A stretch of DNA of 64,000 nt, taken from positions 1 through 64,000 of the forward strand of contig NZ_JARJLM010000484.1 in assembly GCF_029335485.1 (NCBI RefSeq), read 5' to 3'. The translations under genes and the position numbers were made by a program. Each line of letters begins with the position of its first letter. Within the stretch, counting starts at the first letter, position 1. Origin of the DNA: Cupriavidus basilensis. Lineage in GTDB: Bacteria; Pseudomonadota; Gammaproteobacteria; Burkholderiales; Burkholderiaceae. Positions 15,783 through 23,052 of this stretch are shown here, in pieces. The notes under the pieces were generated by a model. It was given only the letters and a program-made list of their open reading frames with translations. It made no database searches and was not told the DNA's origin.

Positions 15783-16121
15783 CTACTCCGGATTACGGTT
15801 GTACTTCTGGATGTACTCGTCGCGAATCCGGTCGCAGGCTCCGCGAACAAGGCGCCGCTCAGAAATTGACTTGAGATCGTCGTTCTGCTCCTTGCGGCAC
15901 AACTCCAGGGCGAGCCTCAGCTTGTGTTCCTCCTTGGCCTCCGGGCGCTCTCCTTGAACGATTGCACCAATGACAAAGAGTGCCGCAAGACCACCTGCGA
16001 CCCAAAGCAATGCCTTACCAGAGTGCTTTCCGGCACCGCTTATCTTATTTCCGCACTTTGGGCAAGCGGCCGCTTTGTCACTGACGTCGGCATGGCATTC
16101 ACTGCACTTCACAATAGTCAA
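15783..16121 (-). CDS. Zinc-ribbon membrane protein
   Basis: 112 residues. An N-terminal zinc ribbon (KCSECHADVSDKAAACPKCG) is followed by one membrane span (GKALLWVAGGLAALFVIGAI) and a charged C-terminal domain with CRKEQNDDLKSISERRL. Such ribbon-plus-span proteins are often bacterial housekeeping-like cargo. It lies upstream of PL and therefore outside the PL transcript, and may be expressed in the lysogen. Confidence 0.7.
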   Translation of the reverse strand: MTIVKCSECHADVSDKAAACPKCGNKISGAGKHSGKALLWVAGGLAALFVIGAIVQGERPEAKEEHKLRLALELCRKEQNDDLKSISERRLVRGACDRIRDEYIQKYNRNPE

Positions 16122-16562
16122 GTTCCGTCTCCTCTAAGTAACGTTGGCTCATCTCGTCGCATGTACTTCCCAGTGGGGATTGCTGACTCTCGGCTTCTCT
16201 CACAGCTGGGAGCTGGTCGCCCGGTAGTGTTGGATGGTCGCACGGGACCCATTTCGTCTAAATGAAATTGCCGTTCATGACTCCCATACTTGGATTTGCT
16301 CGTGTGATTCATATTCGACACCTGTTTTTCGGTGTCGAAGTAAAATCAATGAGTTACGTTACGCCGCAAGGAGTTTCGGAGGGTACCTGGGGTGCCTGTG
16401 GTGTGCTCCGTGAACAATGGAAGTGGATTGAGTGAGTGCCGCGCTACTGTGCTATGACTGTGCCCAAACGCGCACAATCACGCGCTGACCCGTCGGTTTT
16501 CGTTGGCAGTATTCAGAATTATTTAATTCTCCTTTTAGTGACGTTTAATTCGGAGGTGCATT
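16122..16562. other. Gene-free stretch with a strong stem-loop
   Basis: I see no convincing gene. A perfect inverted repeat with 9-bp arms (TTCGACACC and GGTGTCGAA) around an 8-base loop lies at 16314-16339 and is not followed by a clean T-run, so it may be an operator or an RNA element. AT-rich sequence at 16505-16550 probably holds the promoter of the 16563 gene. Confidence 0.5.
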
Positions 16563-16817
16563 ATGCTCAACGAAAAAAAGGAGAGGCCGGACGACTCCCC
16601 TCCTTTGAAAATACGTGGCAACAATTTTGTCTTTATCTGCTATGGCGCCGTGACAATCCACAATTACGGCAGCAGACCGCTTACCCCAGATCAGGCCAAT
16701 ATCGACAAGCCAAAAAATGCCGAGGAGTCATCTTCGCCTGGGGCGCAGGGGGAAGACGTTGGAAGCGAACTCAGACGGCGCCCCGCCATCGTCCGGAGAA
16801 AGCTGGACCAACAATGA
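16563..16817 (+). CDS. Hypothetical small protein
   Basis: 84 residues with a GGAGG ribosome site 6 bases before the ATG. The core GNNFVFICYGAVTIHNYG looks like a beta hairpin; both ends are polar and probably disordered. It overlaps the convergent gene 16728-16946 by 90 bp, so one of the two may be wrong. Confidence 0.5.
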   Translation: MLNEKKERPDDSPPLKIRGNNFVFICYGAVTIHNYGSRPLTPDQANIDKPKNAEESSSPGAQGEDVGSELRRRPAIVRRKLDQQ

Positions 16818-16946
16818 ATTCGGTGCATTGGCCCGCAGGTCAAGTAGCACGAAGTTGTTATGGCTAACGACTATGCTTCGCGACTGCGCCTGAGCTCTTT
16901 GTTTTGCTTCTGAGACAATCTTACCTATCGTGGTTGTTAGGTCCAT
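16728..16946 (-). CDS. Hypothetical small protein next to the repressor
   Basis: 72 residues, beginning MDLTTTIGKIVSEAKQRAQA and then SIVVSHNNFVLLDLRANAPN. GGAGC lies directly before the ATG. It is in the repressor's orientation and may be co-transcribed with it. Function unknown. It overlaps the gene on the other strand. Confidence 0.5.
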   Translation of the reverse strand: MDLTTTIGKIVSEAKQRAQAQSRSIVVSHNNFVLLDLRANAPNSLLVQLSPDDGGAPSEFASNVFPLRPRRR

Positions 16947-17047
16947 GCTCCGCTCCGATCCCGTAAATAGTGCTCAGCGAACACTTACAGTGATTCTAAC
17001 GATGCGAAACAAGGGTTGTCAGTAAGGTAGTTGAAAGAATTTGCGCC

Positions 17048-17620
17048 TTATAAGTTGATTAATCTCAAAAACCTCTCTGTAACCTCATCTTTAGTCACAT
17101 TCAGACGGGGTTCATAATGCTCATACAAAGAAACAATTAAATCGGCGAGCGTTTCTGTGGGCAGCGGTTCTCCCCAGGCGAAGTCCCCATCTAAGACGCC
17201 GAGGGCGACCCTCCTGAGGAGTTCTCTATCGTATTGGTGTGGCTCGTCTGCCGCATTTTCAACACGCGACCGAACTACCTCTGGTAGTGCCTTCCACGCT
17301 GCCGGGGTGAGCTTCTTGAACGGCCAGGAAGGAGGCGATGCGGGGTCAAGATGAGTCGTCTCTTTATGACTCTGGCTCCGCGCTGACCCGCCAGACAACT
17401 GCAGCTCTTGTTCCGTCAAGCCCCAATGGTCCGGCCCTACCACGTCGCCAAAGTAGGCAAACAGTCGTGGAAGGTGCGCCTTGCTGATGCGACCGAATTT
17501 CACCCAATCCTGAACGGAGGGTGGCTTTACGTCAAACTCCCGCGCCACGTCAATCTTCTTGACTTTCTTGAGTTTTATGGCGCTGGCGATAGCCGCACCG
17601 AGTTCTGGGCCTGTAAGCAT
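17048..17620 (-). CDS. CI-like phage repressor
   Basis: 190 residues. An N-terminal helix-turn-helix (IDVAREFDVKPPSVQDWVKF) is followed by a linker and a helical C-terminal domain (WKALPEVVRSRVENAADEPH). I see no Ala-Gly cleavage site or Ser/Lys peptidase dyad, so RecA-triggered self-cleavage is unlikely. The start codon lies inside an operator copy (17615-17626), and the predicted transcript starts at or next to the ATG, as for lambda cI from PRM. It should bind the AGGCAATGCCTT operators at both early promoters. Confidence 0.85.
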   Translation of the reverse strand: MLTGPELGAAIASAIKLKKVKKIDVAREFDVKPPSVQDWVKFGRISKAHLPRLFAYFGDVVGPDHWGLTEQELQLSGGSARSQSHKETTHLDPASPPSWPFKKLTPAAWKALPEVVRSRVENAADEPHQYDRELLRRVALGVLDGDFAWGEPLPTETLADLIVSLYEHYEPRLNVTKDEVTERFLRLINL

Positions 17621-17689
17621 TGCCTAATAAACCATCTGCACGTCAGATATGGCAATGCCTTTGACAAACATGAGGCAATGCCTTATTGT
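17615..17689. promoter_or_regulatory. Immunity control region: three operators, divergent promoters
   Basis: Rightward: TTGACA (17661-17666), 17 bp, TATTGT (17684-17689). Leftward: TTGCCA (17655-17650), 18 bp, TTTATT (17631-17626). Operator palindromes lie at 17615-17626 (one base off), 17650-17661 and 17673-17684. The middle one overlaps the -35 of both promoters and the right one fills the rightward spacer, which is the arrangement expected for a CI/Cro switch. Both predicted start sites fall at or within a base or two of the start codons. Confidence 0.87.
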
Positions 17690-17696
17690 TGCTGGC

Positions 17697-17975
17697 ATGG
17701 ATAGGGCACTAGTCTCCCGTTTGCGGGCCGCGGTCATTGATGCCGGCGGCCCATCAAAGGTTGCACGCGAACTCGGCGTGGAGCCGCCTACGATTTCCCA
17801 GTGGATTTCGCTGGATACGCGAAGAAACCGTCCGGTTCCGACCGAGCGAATGGCGCGCCTGGAGAGACTCCTGCGCTTCCAGGTTACCCGGCAAGACCTC
17901 CGCCCCAATGACTGGCACGAGATCTGGCCAGAACTCGTTAGGGCAGAGCCGACAACCACCCAGGAGGCAGCCTGA
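17697..17975 (+). CDS. Cro/YdaS-like DNA-binding protein
   Basis: 92 residues. A helix-turn-helix runs GGPSKVARELGVEPPTISQW, the pattern of YdaS/Cro-type repressors, and the C-terminal half is helical. The ATG at 17697 lies 7 bases after the -10 box, so the mRNA should be leaderless; in-frame ATGs farther upstream fall inside the promoter. It is the first gene of the rightward early operon. Confidence 0.85.
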   Translation: MDRALVSRLRAAVIDAGGPSKVARELGVEPPTISQWISLDTRRNRPVPTERMARLERLLRFQVTRQDLRPNDWHEIWPELVRAEPTTTQEAA

Positions 17976-17978
17976 CTC

Positions 17979-18512
17979 ATGAAATCCGCCATCAAATCCC
18001 TGTACGTCCGTTTCATCCTGTTCCTCATCGGCCCGGCGCTTGAGCAGCTGCGCCAGCGCGATGCCTTGGCATTGGCCCCGGGCGCGCCACCACCCGGGGT
18101 GGCTGATCCGGTCAATGCCATCCGCGTGCGCGAGCATGTCCGGCCCAAGCGGCCCGATCCGGCGCCGCCGCTGGCCGGCGCATCGTTCTTCATGCCGGAC
18201 GGCGTGACACCGAACCTTGCCGCAACAACACCACTGATTGCGCGGGTGTACCACGCATGTTTCGCCGCCGTGGTTGGCCCGGAGGCGATGTCGGTCTCGG
18301 CAAGACAAGGGCTCATGCATCCGGGCACTGATCTGAGCCCCGCTGCGTGCACCCAGCGGGCGCTGGACATTATTCGGACTCTTTTAGTTGCATCGCTACA
18401 AGACATGCCTCCAGAGGCGAGGAAGAAGATTTCGAGAGATATAGCAGGTCATTCCCTTCTCTCAGCTGGACTGCGTCCACAAAGTACCAGAGCCCATCCT
18501 CCAGCCGAATAA
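17979..18512 (+). CDS. Hypothetical membrane protein, paralogue of the 19830 gene
   Basis: 177 residues. An N-terminal membrane helix (SLYVRFILFLIGPALEQL) is followed by a soluble domain with FFMPDGVTPNLAATTPLIAR. The same domain occurs in the 19830-20477 protein (FEADGVTPNPAATTPLLSR, and later LMHPGTDL against LRHPSVDL), so a duplication has occurred within this region. The last 143 bp overlap a gene on the opposite strand. Function unknown. Confidence 0.7.
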   Translation: MKSAIKSLYVRFILFLIGPALEQLRQRDALALAPGAPPPGVADPVNAIRVREHVRPKRPDPAPPLAGASFFMPDGVTPNLAATTPLIARVYHACFAAVVGPEAMSVSARQGLMHPGTDLSPAACTQRALDIIRTLLVASLQDMPPEARKKISRDIAGHSLLSAGLRPQSTRAHPPAE

Positions 18513-18630
18513 CGTATTCGGCCTCAACAGGTTCGAGCGACTCGTAGTAGTGGGGAGTGTCTGAGCCATCGTGCTTGGGCTCAACGTCGTAGTGATGGAT
18601 TGTTACTTCGATCTTCTCTTTGTTGGTCAT
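18370..18630 (-). CDS. Hypothetical protein antisense to the 17979 gene
   Basis: 86 residues from the ATG at 18630. It begins MTNKEKIEVTIHHYDVEP and continues with AEYVIRLEDGLWYFVDAVQL, a compact alpha/beta pattern with natural composition. Upstream codons to 18804 look non-coding. It is one of three leftward genes in this region that overlap the tail of a rightward gene. Confidence 0.65.
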   Translation of the reverse strand: MTNKEKIEVTIHHYDVEPKHDGSDTPHYYESLEPVEAEYVIRLEDGLWYFVDAVQLREGNDLLYLSKSSSSPLEACLVAMQLKESE

Positions 18631-18654
18631 GTTTCGATCCGTGAACGGAGTGAA

Positions 18655-18909
18655 ATGATGAAAACGATTGCAACGTTCTCTGGTGGGTTGTACGCCCGCC
18701 TGGTGCTGGGCTTGATCCGACCCGCCCTCATGGCGAGGGAAGGCGAGATCGCGACGGAGAAAGATCGGGCGCGGGAAACCGCAATCCGGATTGCGACCGA
18801 GCACGGCGAGCGATTGCGTGAGGCGGTCGCGAACCCCGACAGCGCGATCAGTTCTGCTCTGACCCGCGGATACGGTTCAGCTTGTCGAGGAAGGCTTTCG
18901 CCAGGGTGA
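18655..18909 (+). CDS. Small hypothetical membrane protein
   Basis: 84 residues. GGAG lies 4 bases before the ATG at 18655; a second ATG follows at once. It reads MMKTIATFSGGLYARLVLGL and then a basic helical segment (REGEIATEKDRARETAIRIA). The 3' end overlaps the opposite-strand gene at 18848-19153 by 62 bp. Confidence 0.55.
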   Translation: MMKTIATFSGGLYARLVLGLIRPALMAREGEIATEKDRARETAIRIATEHGERLREAVANPDSAISSALTRGYGSACRGRLSPG

Positions 18910-19153
18910 TTCCGCTATTGAGAGACCTCTCATAAGCGGCTTCGAACTCTGCGAGCCCTGCGGGTGCCTGGCTGTCCCTAAAGGTCTCTTCAGCTATTGA
19001 GCGATGCGTAGCGATCAACGCTTCCTTGATGTCTTCCAGTGCTTCCGGGGGCGTCCGATCGAGGTTATGGACTAACGCTAGTGCGAATGCTGCCAGTTCT
19101 CGAGTTGCGATTAGCTCTGCCTTGAGCTCGATGGTGTCGAAACCGTTTTCCAT
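18848..19153 (-). CDS. Hypothetical helical protein
   Basis: 101 residues, almost entirely helical (TIELKAELIATRELAAFALA; AGLAEFEAAYERSLNSGITL). The translation-start region resembles that of 20461-20658, so the two may be distant paralogues. A much longer frame to 20788 is a shadow of the rightward genes. Confidence 0.65.
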   Translation of the reverse strand: MENGFDTIELKAELIATRELAAFALALVHNLDRTPPEALEDIKEALIATHRSIAEETFRDSQAPAGLAEFEAAYERSLNSGITLAKAFLDKLNRIRGSEQN

Positions 19154-19346
19154 GCGTACTCCTTTCGTGGTGATTGATGGGTAGAGCCTCAATTGTCTGT
19201 GAATGGGAGTACGTGCCAATACCGCTGGCGAGGGGATGCCCTTGTCGGCGTAGAGATGTCGGCGGAGGGGCCGCCATGTTTGAGTCCTGACGGACACGGA
19301 GTGGCCGGGCCGTCTGAATCCACAACACCATGAATTGGGGTAAACG

Positions 19347-19826
19347 ATGAAGTCAATCAGTATCGTAGTGAGCAAGGGCGGCACAGATATTGTCCCGCTG
19401 GTCATGAATCTGGAGAGAGCCACGGCCCTCGATGCGCTCAAGTTCGTCCAAAACGTCATCGAGCTATTGGACATGGAGGGCCTTGCCGCGAAGGAGGGCA
19501 GGACGCTGAACCACCCCCTCGCCGGGGGAGTTGGCGCGCTGCCCGTAAAAAATGCTGCCAAGCTGCGCGAGGTATGGGCCTTCTTCAAAGACTGGGCCGT
19601 AGCAGATGCTGAGCGGGAGAGTGCGCCGTTGCCCGCCCAGGCACACGGTGCGAATTGCGTACCTTCGCTGACGGAATGGCAAAAGCAGCGCGTCGCCGAG
19701 ACGCTCTCGCAGTTTCTGCTGGGAGGCGGAGACTTAAGCCGGCTCGGCCGCGTGCGCGAGAGCCTGGTGAGGGAACTGGCTGTCCTCAACGCGCCTGGTT
19801 CGATGCCGGTGGGGAACGGGGCCTGA
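19347..19826 (+). CDS. Hypothetical phage protein
   Basis: 159 residues. The N-terminus SISIVVSKGGTDIVPLVMNL is beta-rich; the middle is helical (DALKFVQNVIELLDMEGLAA) and the C-terminus contains SLTEWQKQRVAETLSQFLLG. It lies 3 bp before the 19830 gene. No family recognised. Confidence 0.65.
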   Translation: MKSISIVVSKGGTDIVPLVMNLERATALDALKFVQNVIELLDMEGLAAKEGRTLNHPLAGGVGALPVKNAAKLREVWAFFKDWAVADAERESAPLPAQAHGANCVPSLTEWQKQRVAETLSQFLLGGGDLSRLGRVRESLVRELAVLNAPGSMPVGNGA

Positions 19827-19829
19827 GCT

Positions 19830-20477
19830 GTGACATCCCTCAGCATCGACCACATTGTCGTGGCAGTCGTCGTGGCTGCTGCCACGGCGCTCGCAGTGCA
19901 GCTGCTCTTTCGGCTGCCGCTCTGGCGCAAGCGGGCCGCGGCCGCCGCTGAGCTGCGAGCGGTGCGCGCCAGCTTGGATGCTCTGCCGGGGCCGCGGCAC
20001 ATCCGCGACTTCGACGCCGAACCAACGTATCCGCTCGAGCCCGCGCCGCCGCTGCAAGGTGACTCGCTATTCGAGGCCGATGGCGTAACGCCAAATCCGG
20101 CTGCGACGACGCCGCTGCTCAGTCGGATCGAAAGCGCATGCATCGTCGTGACGCTTGGCGCAAAAGAGACTGGCTTCGGGACAAAGCGGGCCCTGAGGCA
20201 TCCGAGCGTGGATCTGCGATCGAGCAGGTGCAACAAGGACGCCGCCGAGATTCTGTTCCTCACTCTAGCTGCTTTGCTAAAAGCCGCGCCTCCTGAGGTA
20301 TCTGACCGGCTTTCGAGAGATGCAGCTGAGTACCGGTATTCAGCTGACGGACTGATCCCAGCCCGGCCACGAGAAGTGTCGGGGCCGGCCAGCTCAGAGC
20401 CCCTAGTAGCGGTGTTAGCGCGTGTTAGGGCTGCGTTTGCGGCAGAACTCAGGGAGAAATTCAGTCGCCCAGGTTGA
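19830..20477 (+). CDS. Hypothetical membrane protein, paralogue of the 17979 gene
   Basis: 215 residues, GTG start. The N-terminal span (HIVVAVVVAAATALAVQLLF) is followed by a basic linker and the shared domain FEADGVTPNPAATTPLLSRI. Compared with its paralogue it has an extra C-terminal tail (VLARVRAAFAAELREKFSRP). Its last 17 bp overlap a leftward gene. Function unknown; early expression behind Cro suggests a host-takeover or exclusion role, but that is only inference. Confidence 0.7.
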   Translation: MTSLSIDHIVVAVVVAAATALAVQLLFRLPLWRKRAAAAAELRAVRASLDALPGPRHIRDFDAEPTYPLEPAPPLQGDSLFEADGVTPNPAATTPLLSRIESACIVVTLGAKETGFGTKRALRHPSVDLRSSRCNKDAAEILFLTLAALLKAAPPEVSDRLSRDAAEYRYSADGLIPARPREVSGPASSEPLVAVLARVRAAFAAELREKFSRPG

Positions 20478-20658
20478 AATCGTCCGCGAGTTCCGGCCAG
20501 AGCTCGTCCAGGTCTGTTCCTTCTTGTTGGTCGAAGCCTCTTTTGAGCGACCGCAGCAATGCCTTGAGGTTTCCTGGATCCGGATGGGTAACAACGAGCA
20601 GGTGAATGACCGACTGCATCAGAGTCACTTGCTTTTGCAGAGTAGAAACGGCGTCCAT
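20461..20658 (-). CDS. Small hypothetical protein
   Basis: 65 residues: STLQKQVTLMQSVIHLLVVT, then NLKALLRSLKRGFDQQEGTD and an acidic end (DLDELWPELADDF). The ATG lies in a short sequence block similar to the one before the 18848-19153 gene. Function unknown. Confidence 0.6.
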   Translation of the reverse strand: MDAVSTLQKQVTLMQSVIHLLVVTHPDPGNLKALLRSLKRGFDQQEGTDLDELWPELADDFNLGD

Positions 20659-20787
20659 GCGTACCCCATTGGTGGGTTGAGAAGGTCAGAGATCTCAAGT
20701 TTGCCATGACAGTGGGTACGCACCCCATTCGATAGATGACCGCAGTGTAGGCGGCTGTGTTGCAACAAACCACATTGAGGTAAGGCA

Positions 20788-21315
20788 ATGACTCATGAGT
20801 GCCTGATGAACATTGAAGACGCTGCCTACCGGGTTGCGCACGACTACCCGGGTGGCGTCCCGGCGCTGGCGGCGCGCATGGGTGTGCGCAGCGCTGCGGT
20901 CCTGCAAAACAAGCTCAACCCGAGCCAGATCCAGAACCACCTGACCTTGAGGGAGGCCTTCGACATCACGGCGATGACCGGCGACCCGCGCATCGTCGAC
21001 ACCTTCGCTTCGGTCATTGGCCGGATCACCGTCAAGTTGCCGCAAATAGGTGATTTGTCCGACCAGGCTCTGCTGGACCAAGCAGGGAAGATGATCTCCG
21101 GCATGGGCTCGGCGTTCAGTGAATTCACGAAGCGCTACGAGGACGGCGAGATCTGCCTGAATGACCTGATCGTCCTGACAGCGATGGGACACGATCTGAT
21201 TCAGTGTGTGATGGAGTGGATCAAGCGGATTGAGGCTATCCACGTCGCATCGGCGGTTCGACGTGGCGACACCGAAGCTACCGCCGACAGCAAGTCAATC
21301 CGGAGGGTGGTATGA
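20788..21315 (+). CDS. CII-like phage regulatory protein
   Basis: 175 residues. The N-terminal part, NIEDAAYRVAHDYPGGVPAL then LAARMGVRSAAVLQNKLNPS and HLTLREAFDITAMTGDPRIV, matches the CII family of P2/CP76-type regulators with a helix-turn-helix. It would activate or tune establishment of lysogeny or early replication genes. The ATG at 20788 has GAGGTAAGG upstream; the ATG at 20806 (MNIEDA) is an alternative. It is coupled to the next gene by an ATGA overlap. Confidence 0.85.
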   Translation: MTHECLMNIEDAAYRVAHDYPGGVPALAARMGVRSAAVLQNKLNPSQIQNHLTLREAFDITAMTGDPRIVDTFASVIGRITVKLPQIGDLSDQALLDQAGKMISGMGSAFSEFTKRYEDGEICLNDLIVLTAMGHDLIQCVMEWIKRIEAIHVASAVRRGDTEATADSKSIRRVV

Positions 21316-21689
21316 GCACGCCAGCCTCACAGAGGATCAAGCAGGTCGGGACGCTGCCGGCCTTCATGCTCGCCGGCACTGGCACGATTGCCAGGCTACT
21401 GGAAGTTTCCTCCCAGCACTATCGCCAGAACGCCTGGGCCGCGCCCGAGTACCGACTGCTGGCGGCCATTGTGGCGCAATGGCTCAACGAGCTATGCGAC
21501 TTGGCGACCAAGCAGCAGACGGACGAAGGCAGGCTTTGGCCGAGCGGGGAGGCACAGCGCCTGCTGGTCCATGACCGCCCGAGCATCGAGGCGATGCTGT
21601 CGTGGCTGGGAGTTCATCCGGATTGGATCGATCGCGTGCTGGCGACTCTCGGCCTGACATTCATCCGAACGGAAAAGGAGGCGGCGTGA
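21312..21689 (+). CDS. Hypothetical phage protein
   Basis: 125 residues. Helical segments LLAAIVAQWLNELCDLATKQ and AMLSWLGVHPDWIDRVLATL dominate. It is locked between the CII-like gene and the next gene by 4-bp overlaps. No family recognised. Confidence 0.65.
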   Translation: MSTPASQRIKQVGTLPAFMLAGTGTIARLLEVSSQHYRQNAWAAPEYRLLAAIVAQWLNELCDLATKQQTDEGRLWPSGEAQRLLVHDRPSIEAMLSWLGVHPDWIDRVLATLGLTFIRTEKEAA

Positions 21690-21868
21690 TTCACGAGCTC
21701 ATGCCGCGGGCGGACATTCGCCTGGAAGGCGCCAACGCGGCGCGCGCCGGAAAGACCGTAGACGCGTGCCGCCATCCCGATACCCCGGACTACGTGAACG
21801 AGTGGAAGCACGGCTATTACAGCGCGCTGGCCGGAACGTTTGAGTGGCCGAAGACTGAACGCGCATAG
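21686..21868 (+). CDS. Small hypothetical phage protein
   Basis: 60 residues from the GTG at 21686, with GGAGG upstream and a GTGA overlap with the previous stop. It contains LEGANAARAGKTVDACRHPD and ends YYSALAGTFEWPKTERA. Function unknown. Confidence 0.6.
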   Translation: MIHELMPRADIRLEGANAARAGKTVDACRHPDTPDYVNEWKHGYYSALAGTFEWPKTERA

Positions 21869-21876
21869 GAGGACGC

Positions 21877-22170
21877 ATGCACACGGCAGTCGCCAATACC
21901 AGTATTCGCAACTACGACCGGATGAAGACGTCCGGCGAGCTTGGCCGTGTCCAGCAGGAAATCATGGACGCGATTGGCGCCAACCCGCGCGATTACTCGC
22001 TGCAGGAGCTGGCGCAGGCATCCGGGTTGGCAATCAACACCGTGAGCGGCCGGGTCAATGAGCTGCGTAAGAAAGGGCTGCTGGAGTTGGGCCCGTCGCG
22101 CGCATGCAAGAAGACTGGCCGCACGATCCGCCCGGTACGCCGGCCCCATCCGCAGAGGGCGCTGTTCTGA
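21877..22170 (+). CDS. Winged-helix DNA-binding protein
   Basis: 97 residues. The segment YSLQELAQASGLAINTVSGR followed by VNELRKKGLLELGPSRACKK is a MarR/Lrp-like winged helix, with the recognition helix in SGLAINTVSGR. The basic C-terminal tail (RTIRPVRRPHPQRALF) may help DNA binding. Target unknown. Confidence 0.75.
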   Translation: MHTAVANTSIRNYDRMKTSGELGRVQQEIMDAIGANPRDYSLQELAQASGLAINTVSGRVNELRKKGLLELGPSRACKKTGRTIRPVRRPHPQRALF

Positions 22171-22532
22171 TGGCGATGGTTCGAATCATTGCGGGTGGCA
22201 AGGCCATCCGCGTCAACCCGATCCTGCATCCGGACATGCTGTGCCACGGTCAGCAATGCTACCTGCGCATCCCTGGCGTCTGCCGCAACGACCCGGCCAC
22301 CGTGGTGCCGGCGCACTCCAACCAGCTGAAGGACGGGAAGGGCAAGGGTTTGAAGGCGGACGACCGGATGACGGTACCGGCCTGCGCCCAATGCCACTAC
22401 GAGCTGGACCAGGGGAGGCGGCTGAGCAAGGAGCAGCGCCGCCAGATCTGGGACCGAGCCTATGCACGTTGGAGCGCTTACCGAGAACAGGAATACGGCG
22501 TGCCGGCGGCGCGCGCAGGAGCAGTTGCGTGA
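22170..22532 (+). CDS. DUF1364/YbcO-type recombination nuclease
   Basis: 120 residues. Starts MAMVRIIAGGKAIRVNPILH and has the zinc-site pattern CYLRIPGVCRNDPATVVPAH then VPACAQCHYELDQG, as in the YbcO (DUF1364) family of phage HNH-like recombination nucleases. It would process recombination intermediates or help genome maintenance. The start overlaps the previous stop (TGATG). Confidence 0.8.
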   Translation: MAMVRIIAGGKAIRVNPILHPDMLCHGQQCYLRIPGVCRNDPATVVPAHSNQLKDGKGKGLKADDRMTVPACAQCHYELDQGRRLSKEQRRQIWDRAYARWSAYREQEYGVPAARAGAVA

Positions 22533-22643
22533 GGATCATCATCATGCCCCAGTACTGGCAAGTCAGGGGGCAAAATGTCGCCTGCGTGGGCCCACACGCG
22601 CTTCGCGGTGGGTTTGTGCGCACCTATCGAAAGGAGCTGAGTA

Positions 22644-22991
22644 ATGGTGACACGGGCAGAAATCATCCGGGCGCTCGAGGCGACGCGACAAGCAGGTTGC
22701 TGGTTCAGCGTAGGCTTCAGGGCGCCGTTCGGTGGCCAGGAGGCGGAACTGACGCCGGAAGATATTGCGGCATGCATTCTGGATGGGGTCAATTTGCCTG
22801 CTCGAAAGACAGGGCTGACGCCGGACGAGTATGCCGAGTGGATCGAGCAGGACGGGCACGTTCAGTGCAGTGCCAAGACAAAGGCTGGCCGGCAATGCCG
22901 CAAGTCCGCATCAGGGGCTGCAGTGACAGACCCGGCGGAGTGGAAGGCGCTGCGGGCGACTGCCCCATATTGCCCGATTCACGGGGGGTAG
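22644..22991 (+). CDS. Hypothetical phage protein with C-terminal Cys/His motif
   Basis: 115 residues with an AAGGAG site. The first half is helical (IIRALEATRQAGCWFSVGFR); the second has QCSAKTKAGRQCRKSASG and ends YCPIHGG, a Cys/His pattern typical of small zinc fingers in phage proteins. Function unknown. Confidence 0.65.
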   Translation: MVTRAEIIRALEATRQAGCWFSVGFRAPFGGQEAELTPEDIAACILDGVNLPARKTGLTPDEYAEWIEQDGHVQCSAKTKAGRQCRKSASGAAVTDPAEWKALRATAPYCPIHGG

Positions 22992-23052
22992 CTGAGGGGC
23001 GCTATGCCGGCGGTCTGTTCCGGGCCGCCATCATCAGGTCGGAGGTCTGCCA

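Noticed and set aside
16118..16321. A 67-codon leftward frame upstream of the zinc-ribbon gene
   Set aside because: No ribosome site, polar random-like composition, and it ends in the promoter region of the next gene.
17048..17620. LexA-type self-cleaving repressor
   Set aside because: No Ala-Gly site or Ser/Lys peptidase residues are seen in the C-terminal half.
18848..20788. A 646-codon leftward open frame
   Set aside because: Only its last 101 codons look like protein; the rest is the reverse of the rightward genes 19347-20477 and is low in natural composition.
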